This document shows, piece by piece, positions 33,945 through 42,071 of a DNA stretch of 64,000 bases. The notes under the pieces are model-generated. The model worked only from the letters and a program-made list of their open reading frames with translations. It searched no databases and was not told the DNA's origin. The first letter of the stretch is position 1, and each line of letters opens with the position of its first letter. The position numbers and the translations under genes were made by a program. Origin of the DNA: a virus; IMG/VR virus record IMGVR_UViG_3300003332_000015, positions 18,576-82,575 of that record, one strand, 5' to 3'.

Positions 33945-35354
33945 TTAAAGGTTATTTAATTTCATTCTTACAAGATAATTAGAATTAAGTACTTTTGAAT
34001 CACCGAAGTGGAAAAGACCCTTTTCTGAATATCCTCTAGCATACTCTAAAGTTGTTGATTCATAAAGTGGAATCAATGAACCGAATAGAATAGCCATATC
34101 AGCTGATTCGTTTGGATTTCTCCAGATACCTAACATCTCATCAGCAGGAATAATACTTGTTGGTGCCTGATATACAGGTTTTCCTAAGAAAGTACCAATT
34201 CTATAAATTCCAATTTCTGGTTGTAATCCAGTTGCATCGAACTTATCATGTAATGTTAAGTATGAACAAGCATCTACACCAGCAACAATAACATTTACTC
34301 CACCTCTTTGAACTGCATTGTAAATAGTTTTACCAGCAGCAGCAATAGTACGAGTAAGTGACTGTGCGTGAGCGATTTCACTATCAGCACCAGCAGCAGC
34401 AAAGTCTGCATTAAAAGTAACAAGTGCATTCTTTAAAGAATGTCTATAAGCCATTTTAACAGCAGCGAAATCTAATGATTTCTTTAACTCGTCAGCAGCT
34501 CCAGCAACAAGTGAACTTTCTACATCTATGTCTAAAGTTGTTCCAAGTAATAACTCAGTCATCTTTGTCCATGAAACATAAAGTGGGTGTGGTTTAGCTC
34601 TTAACTGATAATCTCTTAACTGTAGTTCAACAGACTGAATTTCTCCAGTAGTTGCTTCAGAATCAAAATTGTAAGCCATTAATACTACGTCACCACCACC
34701 TATAGCGGGATTAAAAGTAATCTGTGTTACACCAGTATCATAATTAACTGATCCAGCTGAAAGTAATGTACCTACGATATTCCCAGCACCATCATCAACA
34801 GCAACTGGTTCTTCGTTTACAAAGATTTTAACTGAAAATGGTCTAAGAGGAGCATTTGCTACTGTTAAATCATAAACTGTTTGTGCGCCAGCATCTGTCA
34901 TTTCTTCTTCTTCAACTTCTGATGAGTATCTATAAGAAGGACTTTCGTGTGTTACTGTATCTATTGTAGCACCTCTTTTAGAAGCTGAGTAAACAGGACT
35001 TAAATAGTAAACGCTATCTCTAGCTGTTACCATTGGATAATCACTGAATATTTCACCTCTAACACTATTAGGATAACCTAATCTTACAATTCTTAATACA
35101 TTTTCAGGTGTTGTCTGAAAAGCATTTGAAATCTGTGTTTCTGTTAGTGCTTGTAAATGTTGTGCTTGATTCTCTAGAACAATAGCAGCACCTATAGCTT
35201 TGTTCTCATCTTTATCTCTAAGTTCTTTTAGACCTTCACCTACGCCTTTTTCTTTAGACCAAATCTCAAAGAGTTCGTTTCCTCTTTGTTTTCTTTCTGA
35301 AAGTAACTCAGCTCTTTCTTCAAGAACTACTTTCTCTTCCATTTTTTTACGCAT
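33945..35354 (-). CDS. Major capsid protein (gp23-like)
   Basis: 469 residues from ATG 35354 (AGGAGTG upstream). A longer frame to 35426 lacks a good start. T4 gp23-type signature: N-terminal delta region with AIVLENQAQHLQALTETQIS, where L-T-E fits the gp21 cleavage rule at about residue 72. The mature shell domain follows, opening with LRIVRLGYPNSVRGEIFSDY and RDSVYYLSPVYS. C-terminal KVLNSNYLVRMKLNNL. It forms the HK97-fold shell. The ribosome-binding site lies in the 3' arm of a 9-bp hairpin. A strong terminator follows. Confidence 0.9.
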   Translation of the reverse strand: MRKKMEEKVVLEERAELLSERKQRGNELFEIWSKEKGVGEGLKELRDKDENKAIGAAIVLENQAQHLQALTETQISNAFQTTPENVLRIVRLGYPNSVRGEIFSDYPMVTARDSVYYLSPVYSASKRGATIDTVTHESPSYRYSSEVEEEEMTDAGAQTVYDLTVANAPLRPFSVKIFVNEEPVAVDDGAGNIVGTLLSAGSVNYDTGVTQITFNPAIGGGDVVLMAYNFDSEATTGEIQSVELQLRDYQLRAKPHPLYVSWTKMTELLLGTTLDIDVESSLVAGAADELKKSLDFAAVKMAYRHSLKNALVTFNADFAAAGADSEIAHAQSLTRTIAAAGKTIYNAVQRGGVNVIVAGVDACSYLTLHDKFDATGLQPEIGIYRIGTFLGKPVYQAPTSIIPADEMLGIWRNPNESADMAILFGSLIPLYESTTLEYARGYSEKGLFHFGDSKVLNSNYLVRMKLNNL

Positions 35355-35358
35355 TATT

Positions 35359-35404
35359 ACACTCCTAAATGCTTTATAAAATTTATGTTTTTTTATAAGA
35401 GTGT
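35359..35404 (-). promoter_or_regulatory. Hairpin hiding capsid gene ribosome-binding site
   Basis: Minus strand ACACTCTTA (35396-35404) pairs with TAGGAGTGT (35359-35367), nine pairs with one G-T. AGGAG, the capsid gene Shine-Dalgarno site, is in the 3' arm. Confidence 0.55.
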
Positions 35405-35495
35405 GGTGAATTTCAACTTTCCACAATTCTTTTTTTTTCTATATACTTTTTAATATCTTATTTATAAAATATTACGCTTTTTTCATTTTATTTAT

Positions 35496-35508
35496 ATTGT
35501 ATTAGTAA
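35496..35508 (-). promoter_or_regulatory. Late-type motif variant before capsid gene
   Basis: TTACTAATACAAT, 142 bases before the capsid ATG. The leader it would create contains the RBS-hiding hairpin. Confidence 0.5.
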
Positions 35509-35527
35509 CTGTTTAAAAAAAGGTTAC

Positions 35528-35818
35528 TTACATCATACTTGTATCAGCAAAAATATCATATGGCTCAATATCATTAAGTATATTCTTATAAGTTTCAACT
35601 ATTTGAATTAAATTTTGTTCAGTATTATCAAAACCTCTAGGTCCTTCAAACCATTGAATTATAGATTGAGTTATATTATCAAACTCAGTATCATATACTT
35701 TTCCAGTATCTACTCTACCTGACTCAATTATTAAAGCAATTCGATCACCTGCTTCTAATACTGTTTCACCAACTGTCACTTCTTCTTTTATTTTAATTAA
35801 ATTTTTGTTATTTTTCAT
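35528..35818 (-). CDS. Small head protein with ILExGDKI module
   Basis: 96 residues. MKNNK then the module NLIKIKEEVTVGETVLEAGD (about 6-25, followed by R-I-A-L-I); the remaining ~65 residues are unrecognised. V-L-E-A is an especially good match to the T4 gp21 site (x-E followed by small residue). Placed between the capsid and scaffold genes, in keeping with a core/internal protein. Confidence 0.6.
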   Translation of the reverse strand: MKNNKNLIKIKEEVTVGETVLEAGDRIALIIESGRVDTGKVYDTEFDNITQSIIQWFEGPRGFDNTEQNLIQIVETYKNILNDIEPYDIFADTSMM

Positions 35819-35830
35819 TATATTTCCTTT

Positions 35831-36241
35831 TTATATAAAAGAGAGTTGTTTAGCTTTAACTGCAAAATAGAAATACATACCTGAAGATGTAAGAACAATT
35901 ACATCATCATTAACTTCATCATACTGTTCAATTTGATCTATATCATTCCAAGCTATACCAACTTCAAATGATTTTGTTCCATAATAAAAATGTCCCATAT
36001 TTTTAGTTTCATACCAATCAATTTTGAATGGTTTATCAAACTTAATATAAGTACCTTTACCACTTCCTATATTATATTCAGTAGCTCCAACAGTATACTT
36101 TTCTATCACAGATTTAAAAGTTTCAATATCCATAGGTTTTAACTGTTCATTAATTAAACGTATTTTATCACCTTTTTCAAGAATAATATCACCTACTTTA
36201 ACTTCACTTTTAATTTCTATTAATTCGTTTTTCTTTCTCAT
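35831..36241 (-). CDS. Small head protein with ILExGDKI module
   Basis: 136 residues from ATG 36241 (AAAGGAACTATA upstream), giving MRKKNELIEIKSEVKVGDII; a frame to 36265 has no better start. The module spans about 6-32, and the remaining ~100 residues form a beta-rich domain (KPFKIDWYETKNMGHFYYG). Same layout as 35528 and 15597. No known family. Confidence 0.6.
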   Translation of the reverse strand: MRKKNELIEIKSEVKVGDIILEKGDKIRLINEQLKPMDIETFKSVIEKYTVGATEYNIGSGKGTYIKFDKPFKIDWYETKNMGHFYYGTKSFEVGIAWNDIDQIEQYDEVNDDVIVLTSSGMYFYFAVKAKQLSFI

Positions 36242-36267
36242 TATAGTTCCTTTAAATATGAGCATAC

Positions 36268-36297
36268 TAAAACTCTTTTGTCTTAAGACAAAAGAGT
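36268..36297. terminator. 13-bp perfect palindrome, likely bidirectional terminator
   Basis: ACTCTTTTGTCTT/AAGACAAAAGAGT (36272-36297). On the minus strand it is followed by TTTAG. It lies 24 bases after the 36321 gene. Confidence 0.65.
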
Positions 36298-36320
36298 AAA
36301 AGTCTACTAATATTCTTTAT

Positions 36321-36599
36321 TTACGCTGAAGCTCTATTAGCTACAATAACAATTACATCATCAACTGCGATAACATAAGTAGTGTCTTCAGTAATAGTTA
36401 CTTTCCCAGCCGCTGGGAAAGTAATTACTGCGTCTCCAGTTACATCAACACCAGCTCTTAAAATCTGTACAACAGCAGCAAGGTCGTAATCAACTTGAAA
36501 GTCAATTGTAATTGCCCCATCTGTATCATCTTGTGCAACGGCAACATACTTGTAGCCGAATGAAACTCCGTTTGTAGGGCGAGTTTGAATTACACTCAT
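36321..36599 (-). CDS. Small beta-rich head or decoration protein
   Basis: 92 residues, Val/Thr/Ala-rich, no Cys or Trp, short beta strands (VTITEDTTYVIAVDDVIVIV). This suits a capsid decoration, head-stabilising or head-fibre base protein. Followed by a strong palindrome, so it is likely transcribed to high level. Unknown family. Confidence 0.5.
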   Translation of the reverse strand: MSVIQTRPTNGVSFGYKYVAVAQDDTDGAITIDFQVDYDLAAVVQILRAGVDVTGDAVITFPAAGKVTITEDTTYVIAVDDVIVIVANRASA

Positions 36600-36623
36600 T
36601 GTATTTCTCCTTTAAATTCTAAA

Positions 36624-37352
36624 TTATAAATCTATAGGCTTAGTCATATCAAAAGTTGCTATAACATTTTGATTATGAATAAGTTCTACTTCATCTTGAT
36701 ATGAATTAAAATAAATTCTATATTTTTTATTATATGAGTCAAAAGCTTGCTCATCATAATGGCTTTCTTTAATTAGTTTTTTTTTTTCAGAAACTAATAT
36801 AATTTTATCACCTTTCTCAAGTATAATATCTGTACCTGGTATTGGTGTGTCTTCCTCAACTGTGATAATTTCTTCGTCTTTTTTAGAATCTTTATCATCT
36901 TTAGCATCGTCTTTAGCGTCTGCTTTACGATCATTATCTTTTTTCTTATCATCAGCTTTCTGTTTAGCTTTTTCTTTTTCTCTATCATCTGCTTTGTCTG
37001 TATTAGCAGCCGTTGCTTCTTTTTTCTTATCGTCTTTTTTGTCAGGATCATCATCATCTTTTTTATCAGAATCTTTTTTATCCTTATCATCTTTATCTTT
37101 ATCATCTTTTTTGTCATCTTTTTTGTCATCTTTTTTGTCATCAGCTTCATCGATAACAACTTTTTTAGTATCAGAATCCTCACGAATACCCATACCGTTT
37201 AACATGTCAACAACTTCATCAAAAGCAATATTATAAATCTGTGCTACCATAGAGGAAGCATCTTTAAAATTAAGACCATCTTCTTGTACAAAATCTAAAA
37301 AAGCCTCTTTAACATCTTTATCAAAAGATTTTTCTTTAATTATTTTTCTCAT
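36624..37352 (-). CDS. Prohead core-type protein with KKDD repeats and ILExGDKI module
   Basis: 242 residues. N-terminal ~70 residues helical (MRKIIKEKSFDKDVKEAFLD, with an I-K-E triplet). Then about 90 residues of Lys/Asp repeats (KKDDKKDD type), encoded by a 12-base tandem unit, then the module VEEDTPIPGTDIILEKGDKI (about 160-190) and a C-terminal domain. Very charged and extended, as prohead core proteins gp67/gp68 are. Two bases after the protease-scaffold gene. Confidence 0.6.
   Translation of the reverse strand: MRKIIKEKSFDKDVKEAFLDFVQEDGLNFKDASSMVAQIYNIAFDEVVDMLNGMGIREDSDTKKVVIDEADDKKDDKKDDKKDDKDKDDKDKKDSDKKDDDDPDKKDDKKKEATAANTDKADDREKEKAKQKADDKKKDNDRKADAKDDAKDDKDSKKDEEIITVEEDTPIPGTDIILEKGDKIILVSEKKKLIKESHYDEQAFDSYNKKYRIYFNSYQDEVELIHNQNVIATFDMTKPIDL
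37093..37143. repeat. Tandem 12-base repeats encoding K-K-D-D
   Basis: The plus strand repeats GTCATCTTTTTT (K-K-D-D) at least three times here. A nearly identical tract is in the neighbouring scaffold gene (37675-37750). Confidence 0.7.
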
Positions 37353-37353
37353 C

Positions 37354-38922
37354 TTAGTTCCATCCCTTTCTAATTTTTAAAGGAGAAGATTTGTATTTAG
37401 AAACAATAGTTTGTTTTTCTTCTGCACTCTCTTTAATAATTGGTTTAACCTTAATTGGAGATACATAATCTTCAACTAAATCTCTTAAATTAAGATAAGT
37501 TTTCTGTGCTTCAAATACTGTTCTACACTTCATAATTTCTGATTTAATACTAACTATTTTTGGATTAGCTATTTTAAGGTCTTCATAGTAGTATTGAACA
37601 CTATCTGATTTAAAGTTATTAGCAACTTCTTCTACGACTTCATCTTTTTTCTTGTCATCTTTATCTTTGTCGTCTTTTTTATCAGAGTCCTTATCATCTT
37701 TTTTGTCGTCTTTTTTGTCGTCTTTTTTGTCGTCTTTTTTATCAGGATCTTTTTTATCTTCAGCTTCTTTTTGAAGTTTAAGATTTTCTTTCTTAAGAAG
37801 AATAAGTTCCTTTCTAAGTCTATCTACTTCAGTTTCCTGAGTTTCAGCATAAACAAGTAACTCTTTATACTCTTTAGCAGAAGCCATTGTATTCTTTTCT
37901 GCTAATGCTATTTTATACATTTCAGTTATTTTCTTTTCACGAAGTTTAATATCGTCCAGCATCTCTTTTGCTTTGTCATATTTCTTTTCGATTAAGTCAA
38001 TATTTTTCTGTATATCTAATTTTTCTTTTTTAGTTTCCTCATCTTTGACTTTAACTTCTTCTTTAAGAGTATCAACTTCACCAGCTTTTTCAGCTAACGA
38101 ATAAATTTCTTCATTAAGTGTTTTAATTCCTTCTGTAGCTTCTGTGATATACTCACTAGCAATATCCTCCATACCATCACAGTATTCAAGAATTTCATTA
38201 TAAGCATACACTTTCTCTTTTAAAGAATCAGTTTCATTAACTGCTTTAAAAAGTTGTTTAACACCTAATCTAAGATTTTTCTCTTCTATGGTTAACTTTT
38301 TAGTTTTACTTTTTTCCATAATTGGTTCCCTATCCTTTGTCTCCTTTTTAATATTGTCAATTACAACTTCTTTAATTTCTTCTTTAGTTTTAATTGACTC
38401 CTTTGTTAAATATACTTGATAACTAGGATCAAGAACAAAGTCAAAATATCTTTCTAATTCATAAGATTCAGTAATAATGTTTTTATTTTCATCTACTTCT
38501 CCATAACCTGAAGAAGAAACACCTAAACCGATACCTCTACTTATAATTTTTTCTAATTTAATTTCAAAAGCTTCATCTACAATGTATACATCAGCATACA
38601 GTATACCTTCTTTTATATGAGGATTTTCAGCAACACCAACAATTCTGTCTACTGATCCCGAATCTTCTGGATGATCCTTAAGAGAAAAAGTTTTTTTATT
38701 TTCTTTTACTACTTTTTCACCAAGTGACTCTAAGTAAGTACGTCCATTTAAATTCTCTTCATTAAGTTTCCAAACTGGTACTTCATAAAAAGAAATGGCT
38801 TGATATGTTTTACCTTCTGCTTCTACTATCTTTTTAGTAGGTTTACTATGTTCTGTTAAAGGTAGAACATTGTTGTTCCAGTCTTTAGCGAAATTTTCTA
38901 TTAAATGGAGTTTTTCACTCAT
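37354..38922 (-). CDS. Prohead protease fused to scaffold (gp21+gp22-like)
   Basis: 522 residues. Protease part (about 1-190): catalytic His in LKDHPEDSG (H84), Ser in GLGVSSSGYGEV (about 136-138) and late YFDFVLDPSYQ, as in T4 gp21/HK97 proteases. After LTKES comes a long coiled coil (about 200-395) and a KKDD repeat tract (about 398-440), then a C-terminal ~80 residues. In T4 these are two genes, 21 and 22; here they are one frame. Self-cleavage sites L/I-x-E are frequent. Preceded by a late motif. Confidence 0.8.
   Translation of the reverse strand: MSEKLHLIENFAKDWNNNVLPLTEHSKPTKKIVEAEGKTYQAISFYEVPVWKLNEENLNGRTYLESLGEKVVKENKKTFSLKDHPEDSGSVDRIVGVAENPHIKEGILYADVYIVDEAFEIKLEKIISRGIGLGVSSSGYGEVDENKNIITESYELERYFDFVLDPSYQVYLTKESIKTKEEIKEVVIDNIKKETKDREPIMEKSKTKKLTIEEKNLRLGVKQLFKAVNETDSLKEKVYAYNEILEYCDGMEDIASEYITEATEGIKTLNEEIYSLAEKAGEVDTLKEEVKVKDEETKKEKLDIQKNIDLIEKKYDKAKEMLDDIKLREKKITEMYKIALAEKNTMASAKEYKELLVYAETQETEVDRLRKELILLKKENLKLQKEAEDKKDPDKKDDKKDDKKDDKKDDKDSDKKDDKDKDDKKKDEVVEEVANNFKSDSVQYYYEDLKIANPKIVSIKSEIMKCRTVFEAQKTYLNLRDLVEDYVSPIKVKPIIKESAEEKQTIVSKYKSSPLKIRKGWN
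37675..37750. repeat. Tandem 12-base repeats encoding K-K-D-D (second tract)
   Basis: Plus strand GTCGTCTTTTTT units, five or more, inside the scaffold part of the protease gene. Similar tract, with the same neighbouring S-D-K-K-D-D and D-P-D-K-K-D-D pieces, at 37020-37143. Confidence 0.7.
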
Positions 38923-38934
38923 TAGTTTACCACC

Positions 38935-38962
38935 TTCCTTATTATTATATTAGTAGTAGGAA
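38935..38962 (-). promoter_or_regulatory. Late motif in short inverted repeat before protease gene
   Basis: CTACTAATATAAT (38944-38956) between arms TTCCT (38958-38962) and AGGAA (38935-38939). The 3' arm is part of the AAGGAAGG ribosome-binding site. Confidence 0.5.
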
Positions 38963-38984
38963 AATAAAAAAGTTTTCATTATTT

Positions 38985-40814
38985 CTAATCTACTAATTGT
39001 TTATCATTTTCTAAATCATCAACTTCTTGTTTAAACATATCTAATATAATTTTTTCTTTATAATTAATTGATCTATCGTTAGAATTATAAAAGTGTCTAG
39101 TTGTTCTTACACCTTCAGTAAAGTTTAATTCTTTTGTAGTATTAAAATATATATCCCTTATAAGGTCATCACTTATTCTTTCGACATACTTAGGAGCATC
39201 CTCTGATATAACATTTTTCTTGTCTCTCATGTAGTTATTAAAGAAACCACCTTTATCTCCAGAATCGTCATCTTTAGGTATTGCATCAACACTAGCATCT
39301 ACCCATGCTTCTACATCCTCAGATGATATAAAAGATAATTGACTAAATACTTGTTTAACTACTTCTGGTGGTAATGCTTCATCTCTACCTAAACCAATAG
39401 CAGTACCAATATTATCTAGTACATCTTTAGCAAGTCGTAAAGTATCGTTTTTAGCACTTATTCTATCTCTACTTTCTTCTACTTCTGGAAAATTCATAGA
39501 TAATTCAAATGGTTCTTCATAATCAAAATCACCAGTAGCCGCAAAATGTAGTCGTACCATTTCTGTTAATGCTTTAAGTATTGTTGACTGTATTCTAAAT
39601 ACTGCTCTTGAAAAAGGTTTATGTTGTCTTAGTAGTGCTTGTCCACTAGTACCAAAACTTCCTTTATCAACTATTAAATAACCTTTAGGAACTCTAGTAC
39701 CCATTATTAATTCATCTCTTAAATATTCTACATCAGCAATTTGATCTAAATTTAAATTAGGGTCAATTTGTGTAAAGTTAAGTTGTCCTGATGCTGTCCA
39801 TATTTCAGAATTAATAACAAATTCTTCCGATCCTGCTTGTGTATTTGCTAAATTATGATATTCTTCTCTTGCTTCATCCACTGCTTCCCATGCTGATGCA
39901 GGGTCAGTATCCCTATCTATTTCAACTTCAAAATGTTTAATAGGAAAGTTAGAACCTCTTGCTAAAGCCATTAAATTTTTAGATGATTGTAATTGTCTAA
40001 AAGGGCCTAAAGAGTTAATCATTAATGAACGACCAAAAGGCCAAAATTCTGATTGTTGAGTTTGTAATCTAAAGTGAGACATATACCAAGGTGGTATAAT
40101 TAAATCACCGTCTAATTCAAACCCGAATAAATATGTTTTAAAGAAATCAGCTAAACTACCTGCGTCTTTTTCATTAAATTGATCTAACATTTTTTGTATT
40201 TTTTTATTTTTATTAGAATAATTTTTCATTGCTTTATTCTTATTCATCTTTTTGTTAGCTTCACTTGCTTTAAATTCAAATCTATCTTTTACTGAAAAAA
40301 CATCTAAAGCAACAAAATCCTGTATACCTGTTCCTGCTTCAACTGGTGTAATACGAAAAGCATCACCATATAAACAAACATCCCAAGCTAAATTTCTAAT
40401 TTCTTCAGCATCTATTTTAAGGCGAGTAAATAGTTCATCTATATACTTTTTAACTTTTGTATCTTTTGCATCAACTAGTATTACTGTTTCACCTTGATCA
40501 GCTTGTGGTGTTTCATCAGCAAAAAGATCGACAGTCATAGAGAAAATAGAGTTGTTATACCAAGCAAACTGTAGTGATGAGTATCTATTAAAACGATTTT
40601 TTAAGGAGTTTGAGTCTTCAAAAACATCTGATAACCATAGTTTATATAACTTGTCTAAATCAGGAGGTAAACTTATATTTTTAGGGGTTGTTTTTTTACC
40701 GGGATCTTTTTTAGCAGGTACAACAGTTGACTGTTGAGATACCTTACTTGTTTCCATTCCAATACCAAATAGATTTTTTAATCTATTGGTAAATGTTTTA
40801 TTTGATTGTGCCAT
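38985..40814 (-). CDS. Portal protein (gp20-like)
   Basis: 609 residues. T4 gp20-type features: LYKLWLSDVFEDSNSLKNRF; SMTVDLFADETPQADQ; YMSHFRLQTQQSEFWPFGRS; ELIMGTRVPKGYLIVDKG (the portal crown/clip motif). The dodecamer forms the vertex through which DNA enters. The C-terminal ~100 residues are an acidic extension (KDDDSGDKGG) beyond T4 gp20. ATG 40814 follows AAGAAAGGG, which lies in a 10-bp hairpin. The gene order portal-protease-core-capsid is the T4 order. Confidence 0.9.
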   Translation of the reverse strand: MAQSNKTFTNRLKNLFGIGMETSKVSQQSTVVPAKKDPGKKTTPKNISLPPDLDKLYKLWLSDVFEDSNSLKNRFNRYSSLQFAWYNNSIFSMTVDLFADETPQADQGETVILVDAKDTKVKKYIDELFTRLKIDAEEIRNLAWDVCLYGDAFRITPVEAGTGIQDFVALDVFSVKDRFEFKASEANKKMNKNKAMKNYSNKNKKIQKMLDQFNEKDAGSLADFFKTYLFGFELDGDLIIPPWYMSHFRLQTQQSEFWPFGRSLMINSLGPFRQLQSSKNLMALARGSNFPIKHFEVEIDRDTDPASAWEAVDEAREEYHNLANTQAGSEEFVINSEIWTASGQLNFTQIDPNLNLDQIADVEYLRDELIMGTRVPKGYLIVDKGSFGTSGQALLRQHKPFSRAVFRIQSTILKALTEMVRLHFAATGDFDYEEPFELSMNFPEVEESRDRISAKNDTLRLAKDVLDNIGTAIGLGRDEALPPEVVKQVFSQLSFISSEDVEAWVDASVDAIPKDDDSGDKGGFFNNYMRDKKNVISEDAPKYVERISDDLIRDIYFNTTKELNFTEGVRTTRHFYNSNDRSINYKEKIILDMFKQEVDDLENDKQLVD

Positions 40815-40818
40815 AATT

Positions 40819-40861
40819 ACCCTTTCTTACACTTAGATATTATATTAGTACAAGAAAGGGT
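40819..40861 (-). promoter_or_regulatory. Late motif within RBS-sequestering hairpin before portal gene
   Basis: ACCCTTTCTT (40852-40861) and AAGAAAGGGT (40819-40828) form a 10-bp stem around the late motif TACTAATATAAT (40839-40850). AAAGGG in the 3' arm is the portal ribosome-binding site. RNA begun at the motif would lack the 5' arm. Confidence 0.65.
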
Positions 40862-40868
40862 TCAAATG

Positions 40869-41081
40869 TTAGTAATATTTTTTATGTACTTTTTTAGTAA
40901 AATTGAAAGGGTTATTACGTATAAAACCTTCTGGGATAACTACTGAAGTAGATCCTATAACTTGTATCATACTCATTTTACCACATTCAGGACACTTTAA
41001 TTTTTTAGGATTACTATTAACCATTGGTATGTCAATTTCTTTTAATGTTCCATCTTCTTCACATTTATATTCATATTTCAC
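40869..41081 (-). CDS. Small zinc-ribbon protein
   Basis: 70 residues. One CPEC pair with an N-terminal Cys (YKCEEDG) suggests an FmdB-like zinc ribbon. Ends in a basic KKVHKKYY tail. Overlaps the nuclease gene by 4 bases. Function unknown; often near T4-like gp47 and sigma genes. Confidence 0.55.
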   Translation of the reverse strand: MKYEYKCEEDGTLKEIDIPMVNSNPKKLKCPECGKMSMIQVIGSTSVVIPEGFIRNNPFNFTKKVHKKYY

Positions 41082-42061
41082 TCTTCAACTCCTATCAGTT
41101 CTTTTAGCTTTGTTACTATGTTAGTAGGAGTTTTTTTTACTTTAAAATATTGTTTTAAATAATCTGAGATAGAATTAGTTTTTATAACTGTATCTTCTGT
41201 ATCAGTTTCACTGTCAACAATAATTTTTTCTTTAAACCATTCGTGTAAAAAAACATTCTTTTTAATATATTTTTTTACAATAGTATCTTCATCAGGAGCA
41301 TTGTGTACAGTTAATAAAGAATATGTACTATCAAACTTAATATCATCAGGATATGTAACAGAGTAATAATCTAAAAAGATAGGAATAGGTATTAAACCCT
41401 CTTTTTTAGTTTCAAGATTAACTATATTCAATGTTGGTTTAATTCCAGCTTCATCTTTACGTGTTATAGTATTAATACCTACATATTCCAAATCATCAGT
41501 AGGTATATGGTAATGTCCCATACGAATTTTAGTATTTAACATATCTAAAGATATTTCTTCACCAAATCCATTTTTATGAAAGAAGTGACCAAAAGTATAG
41601 TCATAGTCTGTTTCACTTTTACCAATTAAATTTATTAAATACTTTTCATAATATTCAGACATTTTTAAATTATCAAACTTACCATCAGGAATACTAGGTA
41701 AGAATAAACATTTTAAATCTTTAATGTGTATAACCTGTGGTTCATATATAATTTCCATATTAGGTAATTCTTGTAAAGGATCAACAGCATAACAATCTTT
41801 ACTTCTATTATACTCATGTAAACCATTACCGACTAACATGTACATTTTTTTAAATTTTAACTTACTGAAAAAATTTATCGCTAAAGCATTCTCTTTTGGT
41901 GAAGGTTTTTTTCTATGGAAGAAATCACCTACATGTACAAAATAGTTATTTTCATTATTAAAACTCTGACTAGCGAACCAATCAAAGTATTGTTCTTTTA
42001 CTGATAAAAAGGGTTCCTCATCTCTTGTATGATCATCCCCTGCAATAATTAAATCTGACAT
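41078..42061 (-). CDS. SbcD/Mre11-like nuclease, gp47-type
   Basis: 327 residues. Calcineurin-like metal-binding motifs in order: IIAGDDHTRD, FVHVGDFFHR, LVGNGLHE (Asn-Gly in place of N-H), GHFFHKNG and MGHYH. T4 gp47 pairs with gp46 (Rad50-like) in recombination-dependent replication and host DNA degradation. No gp46 is visible in this window; it could lie outside. It comes just before the late block and next to the sigma-like gene. Confidence 0.75.
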   Translation of the reverse strand: MSDLIIAGDDHTRDEEPFLSVKEQYFDWFASQSFNNENNYFVHVGDFFHRKKPSPKENALAINFFSKLKFKKMYMLVGNGLHEYNRSKDCYAVDPLQELPNMEIIYEPQVIHIKDLKCLFLPSIPDGKFDNLKMSEYYEKYLINLIGKSETDYDYTFGHFFHKNGFGEEISLDMLNTKIRMGHYHIPTDDLEYVGINTITRKDEAGIKPTLNIVNLETKKEGLIPIPIFLDYYSVTYPDDIKFDSTYSLLTVHNAPDEDTIVKKYIKKNVFLHEWFKEKIIVDSETDTEDTVIKTNSISDYLKQYFKVKKTPTNIVTKLKELIGVEE

Positions 42062-42071
42062 TTACTCTCCT

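Noticed and set aside
35355-35426. N-terminal extension of the capsid gene
   Set aside because: No ribosome-binding site at the upper start, a strong one at 35354, and the extension is not capsid-like.
36794-37183. Lys/Met-rich frame on the same strand within the core protein gene
   Set aside because: Shifted reading of the same repeats; the other frame has the module and a good start.
36847-37236. Plus-strand Ser/Leu-rich frame opposite the KKDD gene
   Set aside because: Produced by the K-D codon repeats read backwards.
41115-41126. Late-like motif variant TACTAACATAGT
   Set aside because: Inside the coding end of the gp47-like gene, with no gene start nearby.
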